Of a stretch of 64,000 nucleotides of DNA, positions 34,240-42,862 are shown piece by piece. Numbering within the stretch: the first letter of the stretch is position 1; each line of letters starts with the position of its first letter. The notes beneath the pieces are model-generated. The model was not told the origin of the DNA. It worked only from the letters and a program-made list of their open reading frames with translations, and made no database searches. A program made the position numbers and the translations under genes. This DNA comes from Haladaptatus sp. DYF46 (GTDB lineage: Archaea; Halobacteriota; Halobacteria; Halobacteriales; Haladaptataceae), in NCBI RefSeq assembly GCF_021083305.1, contig NZ_JAJFAY010000007.1, positions 62,001-126,000 of the forward strand, given 5' to 3'.

Positions 34240-35487
34240 TCACACAGATGAGTAGTAAGCCTTCACTCGTGCTAGACGAACGGGCCCTGCAACCATAGCA
34301 ACGCCGGTCGCCAAGAACGCGATAAGGCTAGAGGCGAGTAGCAGAGACTCGTATCCGAACCCGAAGGAAATTGCCAGACCAGCAAACACTATTGGGCCGG
34401 TAGTCCGCCCAAGAAACGTGGTACTATTTCGGAGACTCATCGCGCCAGCCATGTATTCGGTCGAAACCCTGTCGCTCACAGCAGCATCGACCACCGGCAT
34501 CAGTAGACCAACGCCGACACCGATGACGACGACTGCCGCCATCGTATCGATCAATCCACTCGAGGCCCAGGTGCCCGCAAATCCAACTGCATAGCAAGCG
34601 AATCCGATCACGATTAGCCACTCATTCGAGAAGTAGCGCGCCAGTCGGCCGCTCGAGGCAGCGACGACCATCGACGCCGCTTCCGACACCAATATCACGA
34701 CCCCGATTAGAATCGGTGTGAGCGTCGCCGCGAGTACGAACGGTATCGCCGTGAAAATCACGCCGAACAAGAGAAATTCGGTGATGAATGCGACGGCGAA
34801 CAACGCCAACAGCGACGGCGTAACGATTGATCGCGCTGCGTCCGCGAGATACGTAATTCCTTGTCCATTAGAAGCATGGTGAGGTTCGTCCAGTGCCACC
34901 TGTGCGAACACGGCGACTGGAATCGCCACGAGGTACATCAAAAACGGTGCATTCCACGCGATACCAGCGAGCGCCCCTCCGAGCACTGGAAATAGGGCGG
35001 CAGTAGCGGAGAGAACGGCGATGTTTGCTCCCAGCACCGCATTACGCTGAACGCCATCGAACACATCACCGACGATTGTAACAGTGGTAATGAAGATCGC
35101 TGCGGCAGCGGTCCCCTGTGCGATACGGAGCACGAGTAAGATCTCGAATGTCGGTGCTATCGCCATCGCGCCACCCAGTATGCCAAACGCCAATAGACCC
35201 GCGACGAGTACTCGCTTCCGTCCGATGCGATCCGCAAGGATACCGATGAACGGTGAAAGAACGATTCCGACAAGGAAGTACGTACTCACCAAGAGACTCG
35301 CCTGTGCATCGGTAATTTCGAACACGTTACGGAATACCGGTAGTGCGGGGCTGATGAGTGGTACTCCGAGCGGTGCGAGCGCCGTGCTGATCAATACGAT
35401 CTGTACCGTTCGGGAACGCCACGGAACGGTTTCAGTTGGTTCGTCGATCGATGTTTCCTGTGGACTGACCTCGATTGTGTGGTCCAT
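34240..35487 (-). CDS. MFS transporter (drug/solute antiporter type)
   Basis: A 415-residue protein with about 12 predicted helices. The MFS motif A, GILADRIGRKRVL, follows helix 2, and the first helix is preceded by an acidic tail with WRSRTVQIVLISTA. It resembles drug:H+ antiporter 1-type exporters. I chose the ATG at 35487 (MDHTIEVSPQE), since upstream in-frame starts add a non-membrane stretch without support. It is divergent from a FilR1-type regulator, which may control it. Confidence 0.87.
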   Translation of the reverse strand: MDHTIEVSPQETSIDEPTETVPWRSRTVQIVLISTALAPLGVPLISPALPVFRNVFEITDAQASLLVSTYFLVGIVLSPFIGILADRIGRKRVLVAGLLAFGILGGAMAIAPTFEILLVLRIAQGTAAAAIFITTVTIVGDVFDGVQRNAVLGANIAVLSATAALFPVLGGALAGIAWNAPFLMYLVAIPVAVFAQVALDEPHHASNGQGITYLADAARSIVTPSLLALFAVAFITEFLLFGVIFTAIPFVLAATLTPILIGVVILVSEAASMVVAASSGRLARYFSNEWLIVIGFACYAVGFAGTWASSGLIDTMAAVVVIGVGVGLLMPVVDAAVSDRVSTEYMAGAMSLRNSTTFLGRTTGPIVFAGLAISFGFGYESLLLASSLIAFLATGVAMVAGPVRLARVKAYYSSV

Positions 35488-35735
35488 GAATGTATAGAAG
35501 CAGCTAACACTTGTGTAGTCATTTATAGACAGTGACATCTCTATCCGAGTGTAGTATCGTCGTCTTTGAGGTGTCTCACCACCTGCGACAACAATAACCA
35601 TGTGAGAATCTTCTATCTCTGTAGTGGTTCAGCGACCATGTGATCGAAATGGGAAACGCAGTACTCGACGAGATCTTAGAGACCAGCCTCGAATTGGATT
35701 CGAATCCGATTTCGGCACACGAACTTGGCTCGCGG

Positions 35736-36515
35736 ATGGAGACCGACGAACTCATCGATATCATCCGTCACCGTGAGGTTCTCGAGGCGCTTGTGACCGA
35801 TTCGCTCGACCGAAATGAGCTCGAAGCACGGCTCGACATTTCCCGGGCCACGAGTCATCGATTCACGCGATGGCTGGAGAATCACGACCTCGCGGAACGT
35901 GTCGACAACGAATTTACACTGACAGGAACGGGTCAAGTCTACGCCGACGCGATCATTCACCTTGAGCGAGACCTTCGAGCGGCGACGGTACTGGCCCCAT
36001 TGCTCGAGTCGATCTGTGAAGCACACCGAGAGTTTGTCGTTGCACCATTCGCGGATGGGACGGTGACAACCGCTACACCCGAGGACCCGTACGCACCATT
36101 CACCCGATTCGTTCAGCTGTTGCAAGAGAGCAATACCCTTCGTGGGTTCAACACGACTCACATGTTCCCGCCAACACTCGAAAAGCCATCCGACCAACTG
36201 TTTGACGACCTTGAGGTAGAACTCATTTATTTGCCTGATGTCGTTGATACTCTCTTCGGGACCCACCCCGATCGACTTCGTGACGCCATCGATGCAGGTC
36301 ATCTAACGCTTCGAACGCGTGAGGCACTTCCATACGGACTTGCAATCTTCGACGATCGCGTCGGAATCGGCGGCTATGACGACCAGACCGGCATAATGCG
36401 GGTGTTCGTCGACTCCGACTCCGCCATCGCACGCGGATGGGCCGAACGCGTTTTCGAAACCTACCGAGATCACTCGGAACCGATCTCCGATCATGATAGA
36501 TCTATGATGGACTAA
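35736..36515 (+). CDS. FilR1-type HTH transcriptional regulator
   Basis: A 259-residue protein paralogous to 24002-24814. The winged helix reads LIDIIRHREVLEALVTDSLD, ELEARLDISRATSHRFTRWL and LAERVDNEFTLTGTGQ. The FilR1-like C-terminal domain has PFTRFVQLLQESNTLRGFNT and ALPYGLAIFDDRVGIGGYDD. The start at 35736 (METDELIDII) aligns with the paralogue start (MDTERLIELI). An in-frame ATG at 35649 would add 29 residues and is possible. Divergence from the MFS gene suggests local regulation. Confidence 0.83.
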   Translation: METDELIDIIRHREVLEALVTDSLDRNELEARLDISRATSHRFTRWLENHDLAERVDNEFTLTGTGQVYADAIIHLERDLRAATVLAPLLESICEAHREFVVAPFADGTVTTATPEDPYAPFTRFVQLLQESNTLRGFNTTHMFPPTLEKPSDQLFDDLEVELIYLPDVVDTLFGTHPDRLRDAIDAGHLTLRTREALPYGLAIFDDRVGIGGYDDQTGIMRVFVDSDSAIARGWAERVFETYRDHSEPISDHDRSMMD

Positions 36516-36677
36516 TTGAACTCTCAGTCATCAATTTTCACAGCTATATGAGGAAAGTCCGCCATCCCAAGAGCCGTCTCAGGTGGTGAGATGTTGATCA
36601 TTTGATGATCGCCGTTTCACTTCCTGTCATTGTTCTCCTGCGTGGATTATACCTGTTTGTCCGACCTTCACTCGTAC

Positions 36678-37646
36678 ATGATGTGGATACGTTGGTTGGA
36701 ATCGGCGGAAGCAATCAGACAACAATTCGCAAGAACTCGTGCATTCGGTGAGCGATGCCGTGGCGGTATCTTGTTCGCGACCGTGACTCTCGTGATGGGG
36801 ATGGGGTATGTTGCGATCGGAATCGGCACCGAAACTGTCCCACCAACGGTTCTCGCAGCGTTTCGCTTTGACGTGTCTGCGGTGGTACTGTTGACGTACG
36901 CGGTCCTCTCAGGTCACTGGCGGCCACGGACGACGGTCGATGTCCTCGCGATCATCACTCTTGGCGAACTCGTGTTCGCTGGAACCATCGGCTTTCTCTT
37001 CGTGGGGCAGCAATATACCACGCCTTCGATCGCCGCTGTTGTAATGGGTCTCGGTCCGATCGTTACTATTCCTATCGCGTACCTGCTTATTCCAAGTGAA
37101 CGTCTCTCTCGTGCAGATATCGTCGGCGTTCTCCTCGGGTTTTTCGGCGTTGCGATCGTCGCCAATCCGTCACCAGCGCAAGCGGCGACGGGAGCCAACG
37201 TGGGGGTCGTCTTCGTTTGCTGTGCGGTGCTCAGTTCGAGTCTCGGTGGTGTCTTGCTCAGTCGCTTCGAGACGGAGCTATCACCGTTGGCACTGACCGG
37301 GTGGGGGGCGTTGCTCGGGGGAGCGACATTACATCTCGTCAGCATCGGTCTCGGTGAATCGACAAGAACGATCAGTTGGACGCCTGCTTCGATCGTGGCT
37401 CTTGTCTACCTAGCAGTCGTTGTCGGTGTCGGTGGGTATACAGCCCTCCTCGTTCTTCTGTCGGAAATAGGCCCCACTCGAAGTAGCCTCACATCTTTCG
37501 TGAGCCCAATCGTCGCGATTGGAGCGGGCTGGCTCCTTGTCGGGGAGGCCGTTACAGTCACCACGTTGGTGGGATTGGTCGTGGTCGTTGTGGGGTTTGC
37601 CCTGCCGAACTGGTCGAGTTTCAGATGGACCCTGATACCAAGGTGA
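36678..37646 (+). CDS. EamA/DMT-family transporter
   Basis: A 322-residue membrane protein with two EamA repeats of five helices: GGILFATVTLVMGMGYVAIG through LIPSERLSRADIVGVLLGFF, then AVLSSSLGGVLLSRFETELS through LLVGEAVTVTTLVGLVVVVV. The glutamate in LLVGEAVT before the last helix is typical. It probably exports a small metabolite; the substrate is unknown. I used the ATG at 36678 because upstream codons form no conserved segment. Confidence 0.86.
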   Translation: MMWIRWLESAEAIRQQFARTRAFGERCRGGILFATVTLVMGMGYVAIGIGTETVPPTVLAAFRFDVSAVVLLTYAVLSGHWRPRTTVDVLAIITLGELVFAGTIGFLFVGQQYTTPSIAAVVMGLGPIVTIPIAYLLIPSERLSRADIVGVLLGFFGVAIVANPSPAQAATGANVGVVFVCCAVLSSSLGGVLLSRFETELSPLALTGWGALLGGATLHLVSIGLGESTRTISWTPASIVALVYLAVVVGVGGYTALLVLLSEIGPTRSSLTSFVSPIVAIGAGWLLVGEAVTVTTLVGLVVVVVGFALPNWSSFRWTLIPR

Positions 37647-37857
37647 TAACGTATTAAGCGGCGACCACTCAGAATGATGTTTTTTGGCCACTATGATTGA
37701 TTTCCCCAGCACAGTAGTTTGCTGTATATCTACGCACGCTCCCGAAACGTGAATGTTGTCTATATCTCGATTGCGCTAATGGTCAATGAACGTTTGCTGC
37801 TCATCGACGTGAATACACGGCTGATAGGGTATGTACGAAAAACAGCTGAAGTGGTGG

Positions 37858-38220
37858 TTAGTTCGGCAGTTCTTTCCGTCCTGTTCGCACGCACGGCCAG
37901 CACGGGAAGCCACCGAGGCCCTCACAGTCACAGTCTGCTGGTTCGGTATCGTTTTCGTCCTCGGAGGGGAACGCATCGAGCGTCCCGTCAGTTGCGTTTT
38001 CGACGGCGGCCATGTGTTTGCAGAAGGCGTTGCGATGGACGTGGTGCGGACACGTACAGGCCATCAGTTCCTCGGTCACGTCGTCGATGAAGACTGTGTA
38101 CTGGTGGTCTGCGGGGTTCTCGTGGCTCTCGTTGGTGACTTCGATAAGTCCGGGGGCATCGACGTCGAAGGAAAATTGTTCGGTCTATGCGCGTTGCTGT
38201 GTCGTCACAGTAGGGATCAC
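37858..38220 (-). pseudogene. SWIM zinc-finger protein with premature stop
   Basis: The core is well preserved: EQFSFDVDAPGLIEVTNESH, the SWIM motif ACTCPHHVHRNAFCKHMAAV, the DCDCEG/PCWPC cluster and KELPN, stop at 37858. In the N-terminal part a TAG near 38186 replaces the Gln codon of the family (RA-stop-TEQ), and no ATG lies between it and the domain. Only an internal ATG at 38079 would remain, which gives a shortened SWIM domain. Probably non-functional. Confidence 0.65.
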
Positions 38221-38354
38221 GGGCTGCAGAGGGCCGGAGAATGCTATCTTAGACAATGCATAGTTCGTTATGCAAATTTCCGGATCAAGTGTTTGTCTAT
38301 CCGCTTAAGTCGTCCACACTCTGTTTATACGAGTCGGTCGTAGTTGGACACAGT

Positions 38355-38693
38355 ATGGGGAGTGAAGATTCGCCAATTGATCAGGAAGAGAAGACAGAGG
38401 AACCCGAGCAGATTCAGGCGTTCTATAACTGGGGGGATACAGCACCGAGCGCAGCTGTCATCGATACCGTTGCCTTCGCAGCCCATCGTGAGCTATCTGA
38501 TCTTCCGTTATTGTACGAAGTAGTCGAACCGGAAGCACTTGATAAGCTGATCACCTCCTCGAATGCAATGCGGGCCTCTCAAGATTCACAACTCTCAATT
38601 TCGTTCGCGTATGCAAACTGTGCCGTGACGATAAAATGTGATGGCGAAGTTTGTATCCGGTCACCAACTCATTCGGAAAAACAGTCGGGATGA
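38355..38693 (+). CDS. HalOD1 output domain protein
   Basis: A 112-residue protein: an acidic start (1-25), then QAFYNWGDTAPSAAVIDTVA, LPLLYEVVEPEALDKLI and ISFAYANCAVTIKCD. The domain is somewhat diverged (VEPEAL instead of IDPDAL). It is closest to 14653-14955. The frame is open further 5', but MGSEDSPID at 38355 is the natural start. Confidence 0.82.
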   Translation: MGSEDSPIDQEEKTEEPEQIQAFYNWGDTAPSAAVIDTVAFAAHRELSDLPLLYEVVEPEALDKLITSSNAMRASQDSQLSISFAYANCAVTIKCDGEVCIRSPTHSEKQSG

Positions 38694-38910
38694 TGGGCTC
38701 GATCTCCTCGCTTCACCCTTTGATGAGTCCTATCTAAACAGAGGAGCTCCTAGACCGATTTGCAGGGAGTGGCACATACTGTCAGAACATGAATACGGGA
38801 CTATAACTTCCTGTTTTAGCTTTGTATTGACTAGATTTCCCAGAATTCACTCAGTGGATGAATTCCCCCATCCTTACAACCGTTGACGATATCTCCATAT
38901 GTAAGAACTG

Positions 38911-40032
38911 ATGAGAGGTACTCGACGACGATTTGTCAAAATGAGTAGTGTAACAGGAATTGGTCTCCTTACAGGTTGCAGTGCGCCGGGAACACAAACT
39001 AACACGGAAAATGTGGCACCTGTTGATATTAGAGGTGCTCTCTATCTACCAACACGGGATTTTAATTTCTACCAGATGTGGGAAAATTATTCGCCCAAAA
39101 TAATCGAGCGTGATCTCGGTTATGCAGCACAGTTAAATTTGAATGCGATTCGAACCTGGGTGAATTATGAATTTTGGCTTGAAAACCCACGAGCTCATAG
39201 AAAAGCGATAAACCATTTTCTCACAACTGCCGCCGACAAAAACATCGACGTTTTGTTCAGTCTGTTCGAAAACGTCGGTACAACGCCAAGCCATGAAAAT
39301 TTAATAGATAGTGACCCTCAAACTGCAACGCCAGTACGATCACCTTCACTAACGGTCGTTCAAAATAAGAAACAGTGGACGAAACCGCGAGAATTTGTTC
39401 GATGGTTCATGGATCGATATCGAAACGATGACCGGTTGCTCGCTATCGAAGTGATGAATGAACCTGGATGGCGCTCTGACGTGAAGAGATTTGCAAAGGC
39501 TATGTTTCAAACGCTTCTGCAGAATCGCGGTACTGTTCCATTAACCGTAGGCGCGACTAGTCTAATTAACAGTGTAGACTATCTCGATTGGGGAAGTGAT
39601 ATACTACAGTTCCATTATAATTATCCATCTAGTAAGAAGATATTTGAGGATTTGCTGCAAGATTATCGTAAAATATCAGAACAAGTTGAGCGACCAATCT
39701 GGTTGACAGAGTGGCAAAAAGTAGCCTCATTTGGATGGAGTAGTTCAAGTCAAGCGGTAGAAGATTGGTATCCAGACTACTCATCACTAGCTCCACTTCT
39801 GCAAAGATACAACGTTGGCAATTTCTTTTGGTCACTCATGCTCAAGCCAGCGTATACAATCCCAATGCGTCGAAAGAGTGTTCTCAATGGCCTTTTTTAC
39901 GAAGATGGTGCTGTGTGGAGTCTGGAAGATGCACGAAGCATCAAAGGTATGTCCGGCGATCGTTCCTTTTCGGGTGTGGAACGAAAACAATGGCCGCAAT
40001 GGATCAACGCAATAAAACATCCACAAAGTTAG
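38911..40032 (+). CDS. GH5-like glycoside hydrolase, Tat lipoprotein
   Basis: A 373-residue exported protein. Twin arginines (RRRF, residues 5-8) precede a short hydrophobic stretch ending in the lipobox LLTGC (Cys23), so it is a Tat-exported lipid-anchored protein. The catalytic (beta/alpha)8 barrel shows the family A pattern: Glu184 in VMNEPGW as acid/base and Glu267 in IWLTEWQK as nucleophile, with ALYLPTRDFNFYQMWEN at the first strand. It probably cleaves beta-glucan/mannan-like polysaccharides; specificity is open. It is more AT-rich than its neighbours, suggesting transfer. It is convergent with 40057. Confidence 0.78.
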   Translation: MRGTRRRFVKMSSVTGIGLLTGCSAPGTQTNTENVAPVDIRGALYLPTRDFNFYQMWENYSPKIIERDLGYAAQLNLNAIRTWVNYEFWLENPRAHRKAINHFLTTAADKNIDVLFSLFENVGTTPSHENLIDSDPQTATPVRSPSLTVVQNKKQWTKPREFVRWFMDRYRNDDRLLAIEVMNEPGWRSDVKRFAKAMFQTLLQNRGTVPLTVGATSLINSVDYLDWGSDILQFHYNYPSSKKIFEDLLQDYRKISEQVERPIWLTEWQKVASFGWSSSSQAVEDWYPDYSSLAPLLQRYNVGNFFWSLMLKPAYTIPMRRKSVLNGLFYEDGAVWSLEDARSIKGMSGDRSFSGVERKQWPQWINAIKHPQS

Positions 40033-40056
40033 ATTTCCAATCTAGTAAGGCTGATT

Positions 40057-40629
40057 TTATAATATTTCCACTTCATTATTTGAATATGAATTCTTGTCTA
40101 CTTCCAACTGTTCAATACCATCATTAACTCTTATACCAACGGTGTTATTTTGGATCGTATTCCATTTGATTTGTGCCCGAGTGACATTCTCAACTGAGAT
40201 CCCAAAGACGTTTGATGAGGCCATGACATTCTGTACAATAGCTGTCGTTGCCTGCCGAAATTCAACCCCATTATGCCAATCAGTGAGAGATAAGTTCTGG
40301 ATTTTAACACCTCCAGTAGCCTTCGACGTAATTACTTGAACTCCTGTGGTATGACTATTTCCACGCCCGCTTATTGTATGTCCGTTACCATCTAAAACCA
40401 CATTTCCTGATCGGATTTTTATACAAGATTTGGAAATACCAGTTCCACCTCCGTTTGTGATATTACTTTTCAGTTCGTAGTGCCCAGGTTTATTGATTGA
40501 TGTGCAATTGTTGATTGTTCTTTTGTTTTCAACGTTTGATATTTGGTATGCACTTTGAGCGCCGAGACATCCTGAGAAGGAGATTGTGAAGATCAAAAGA
40601 ACTGACAGCAGTTTTCTGTTTGTGTGCAC
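40057..40629 (-). CDS. NosD-like parallel beta-helix lipoprotein
   Basis: A 190-residue protein with a signal peptide ending in SFSGC (Cys21), then right-handed beta-helix repeats: SCIKIRSGNVVLDGNGHTIS, GVQVITSKATGGVKIQNLSL, NGVEFRQATTAIVQNVMASS and ISVENVTRAQIKWNTIQNNT. It is shorter than typical NosD/CASH proteins and may be a polysaccharide-binding or -modifying surface protein. It is convergent with and adjacent to the GH5-like gene, and both are AT-rich. The two may form a small carbohydrate-related island. Confidence 0.72.
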   Translation of the reverse strand: MHTNRKLLSVLLIFTISFSGCLGAQSAYQISNVENKRTINNCTSINKPGHYELKSNITNGGGTGISKSCIKIRSGNVVLDGNGHTISGRGNSHTTGVQVITSKATGGVKIQNLSLTDWHNGVEFRQATTAIVQNVMASSNVFGISVENVTRAQIKWNTIQNNTVGIRVNDGIEQLEVDKNSYSNNEVEIL

Positions 40630-40716
40630 AAGGGAACCAATGAGTTCATCCCCAATAGATGTTTATTGAGCAATCCTCTATAAGCCAGATTCACGTATCG
40701 TCAAGAGATTAAACGG

Positions 40717-40881
40717 GAATATTCGAAAGCGATGACGATCTTCCTCGAGTGATTCGTGCGTCCGAGTTTCCAGCGGTGACCGCTCGGTGGGTTGCAGATA
40801 CAGTTGGAATGGAACGGCGGCCAGTGCACCAGCGGCTCGAGGAGTTGCATGAGCAGGGTGATTGGAACGGGGGAAACTGAG
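40717..40881 (+). pseudogene. Winged-helix fragment, copy 2
   Basis: The frame reads ESDDDLPRVIRASEFPAVTA, then RWVADTVGMERRPVHQRLEE and LHEQGDWNGGN, stop. It corresponds to the relic at 55080. The wing (KLSPRVVIWWIP there) is lost to a frame change: gagtccgcggatggtt survives in another frame. It has no start codon: an in-frame TAA lies just upstream. Confidence 0.55.
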
Positions 40882-41031
40882 TCCGCGGATGGTTACAACG
40901 ACTAAAGACTCTATATTGGCTGGTTCTGGTGTCCTCTGGTGGAAATTTATCGGGTCTGGCAACCACTCATATCTCTGAATGTACAGATGCGATTTTCCGA
41001 CGATTGGCTGCTACTGAGGCCGCCAACCGTA

Positions 41032-41325
41032 TCATTCGTCCGACGATACCGGTTCGCCGTCTTCCATTCGCCATTCGAGTTCGACTTCGAACTCGGCCTC
41101 GTCGTCGGTAACCTCGTATTCGACTTCCAGTTCGAAATGCTCTGGAACCGCGACCGTGAAACCGTTGTCTCCTTCGATGTCGATTGTCCCGTTCTCCACA
41201 CCATCTGCGACTTCGCGGAGGATCCCCGCACCGTCTGCCCGACTCATCACTTTCTCACCTTCACGTTCCGTCTCATCATCTACCGATTTCGCTTCGGTCT
41301 TGGATTCTTCGTCGTCGTTTCCCAT
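41032..41325 (-). CDS. Amphi-Trp domain protein
   Basis: A 97-residue acidic protein whose C-terminal half shows the amphi-Trp pattern: EREGEKVMSRADGAGILREV, then FTVAVPEHFELEVEYEVTDD and FEVELEWRMEDGE. Family members are small, strand-rich, haloarchaea-enriched proteins of unknown function. The first 30 residues are disordered. Monocistronic. Confidence 0.8.
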   Translation of the reverse strand: MGNDDEESKTEAKSVDDETEREGEKVMSRADGAGILREVADGVENGTIDIEGDNGFTVAVPEHFELEVEYEVTDDEAEFEVELEWRMEDGEPVSSDE

Positions 41326-41738
41326 ACCGAACCCGCAACGGCTGTCAATAAAACATCTCGGGCCTCATATCCGCACAGTTTGATCGGTGGTAGTCACCAC
41401 TTTTATCGAAACACCACCGAGAGGATCCTTACTGTCTCAAGTGGTAAGTCTATCTCCTGTATCTATCGATTAGAGTGACTAGTCGAGATTGTGGGTGGGG
41501 CAGGTGATGGTGAGTTCTCGAAACTGTTTCCGCCAGTATCGAGCCGGTCGAACGCCTTATACAATCACCATATTATTGATCTGATTTGGTCTTTGAAGAT
41601 TCTCATCCCTTTCCATTGGATACATCATAATCGATTTCGGCCGTGTAACTAGCACGAGACAGTAGTCCCAACTGAATTATTAAAAATCGCTTCGTCGTGA
41701 AAGAAGAACCTCATCACCAAGTCAACCAGTAGTCTCGT
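41326..41738. other. Gene-free stretch left of the defence island
   Basis: About 410 bases with stops in all frames and no repeat or relic that I recognise. It separates the amphi-Trp gene (whose promoter it should contain) from the 3' end of the winged-helix/partner pair. Confidence 0.35.
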
Positions 41739-42176
41739 TCATTCATATTCAGTCCAAATGTCGCCCATTCGATCATAGACCCAAGGGACAACGACACGTG
41801 AGAATACGGATGGCAACTCTGGTGGATGCTCTCGGTTCACCCCATCGTCATGAGTCGCGTTTGGTGGTGAGTGAAAATGGTCCATAGAATATTCTTCACT
41901 CTCGTGGCGATCCCACCGACACATCCACTCCTCGCCGAAATGATCTTCGAAGTACGTGATATGGAAATCACCGTTGCCATACGATTGGACCTCGAGGTAC
42001 GCTTCTCTCACATACGCTTCTGGGTAGTGTTCGTCTCGAAGTGAGATGACGATCGAATCCGGCCGGTTTGATGGAAAGACGGAAATCGTCTCGATCCACT
42101 CTTCAGATCCGAGAATCGATGCGATTTCCCGTAGTAAAGCACGATTTGGTGTCCGCTTTCGCCTCCCGTCAACCAC
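41739..42176 (-). CDS. Unknown protein paired with a winged-helix gene
   Basis: A 145-residue protein of a haloarchaeal family without a known role. It is Trp/His/Tyr-rich (SVFPSNRPDSIVISLRDEHY, FHITYFEDHFGEEWMCRWDR and VVVPWVYDRMGDIWTEYE). The start is GTG at 42176, two bases after the stop of the winged-helix gene, so the genes are translationally linked. Such HTH/small protein pairs are often predicted toxin-antitoxin modules, which fits the nearby restriction genes. No catalytic motif is visible. Confidence 0.65.
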   Translation of the reverse strand: MVDGRRKRTPNRALLREIASILGSEEWIETISVFPSNRPDSIVISLRDEHYPEAYVREAYLEVQSYGNGDFHITYFEDHFGEEWMCRWDRHESEEYSMDHFHSPPNATHDDGVNREHPPELPSVFSRVVVPWVYDRMGDIWTEYE

Positions 42177-42178
42177 AC

Positions 42179-42706
42179 TCAGACGACTCCTTCATCGGTC
42201 GCACTGTCGCGGTTGACACGGCGGAGGTCATGAATCTCCTGTCTGACTGCTTCCCAATTGGTGATGTCTAACCAGACTTGTTCTGGATCCCCGTACTGTG
42301 CATACTCTAAGGGATCGATGTCATTGGGGCTCTCGACATCGTAGGTCTGTTTGTAGTTTTCGTTCTCAGCGAGTAAATCACCAAGACGGGATTTGTACTC
42401 CTGTTCGCTCAACTCTGCCAATCGATTCAGCCGTCGCCACTCGAAGTACGCTTCGTTCCGTTTGTACGTCGCCGGGTTCTCTGTCATACGGGTCAAGAGG
42501 CCGATCTCGGCGAATCGTTTAAGATGGCGGCGGGCAGCATTCGCAGAGCAGTCTGCGCGGTCAGCAACTTCGGCAACACGGGTTGGGTCGGTGAGTTCGA
42601 GGGCGATTCTGTAGACGCGCTCGTCGGCAGGGGCGTTCTCCAGTCTGTCGGCGAACTCGGATGCAAAATCAGTTTCTGGTGGTCCTCGTTCGTTTGTATC
42701 GCTCAT
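42179..42706 (-). CDS. Winged-helix regulator, possible antitoxin
   Basis: A 175-residue protein. The winged helix (about 25-85) reads ERVYRIALELTDPTRVAEVA, CSANAARRHLKRFAEIGLLT and ATYKRNEAYFEWRR. A long charged helical tail follows (LSEQEYKSRLGDLLAENENY). It belongs to a haloarchaeal ArsR-like family usually followed by a small partner gene, as here (2-base gap). A likely autoregulator of the pair. Confidence 0.78.
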   Translation of the reverse strand: MSDTNERGPPETDFASEFADRLENAPADERVYRIALELTDPTRVAEVADRADCSANAARRHLKRFAEIGLLTRMTENPATYKRNEAYFEWRRLNRLAELSEQEYKSRLGDLLAENENYKQTYDVESPNDIDPLEYAQYGDPEQVWLDITNWEAVRQEIHDLRRVNRDSATDEGVV

Positions 42707-42862
42707 ACGCAGAAATACGAGTTAGTGCGCAATATAACTATTGACTGCGTATATTAACGGGCATCTGCTATTCTCTCTGGTGTCGGATCAGGATGAGTTA
42801 CAGTCCATGAGAGGTGTAGTAGCAAGGAGCAGCTACAGAGAGCTCAAGGATAGTGAATTCCC

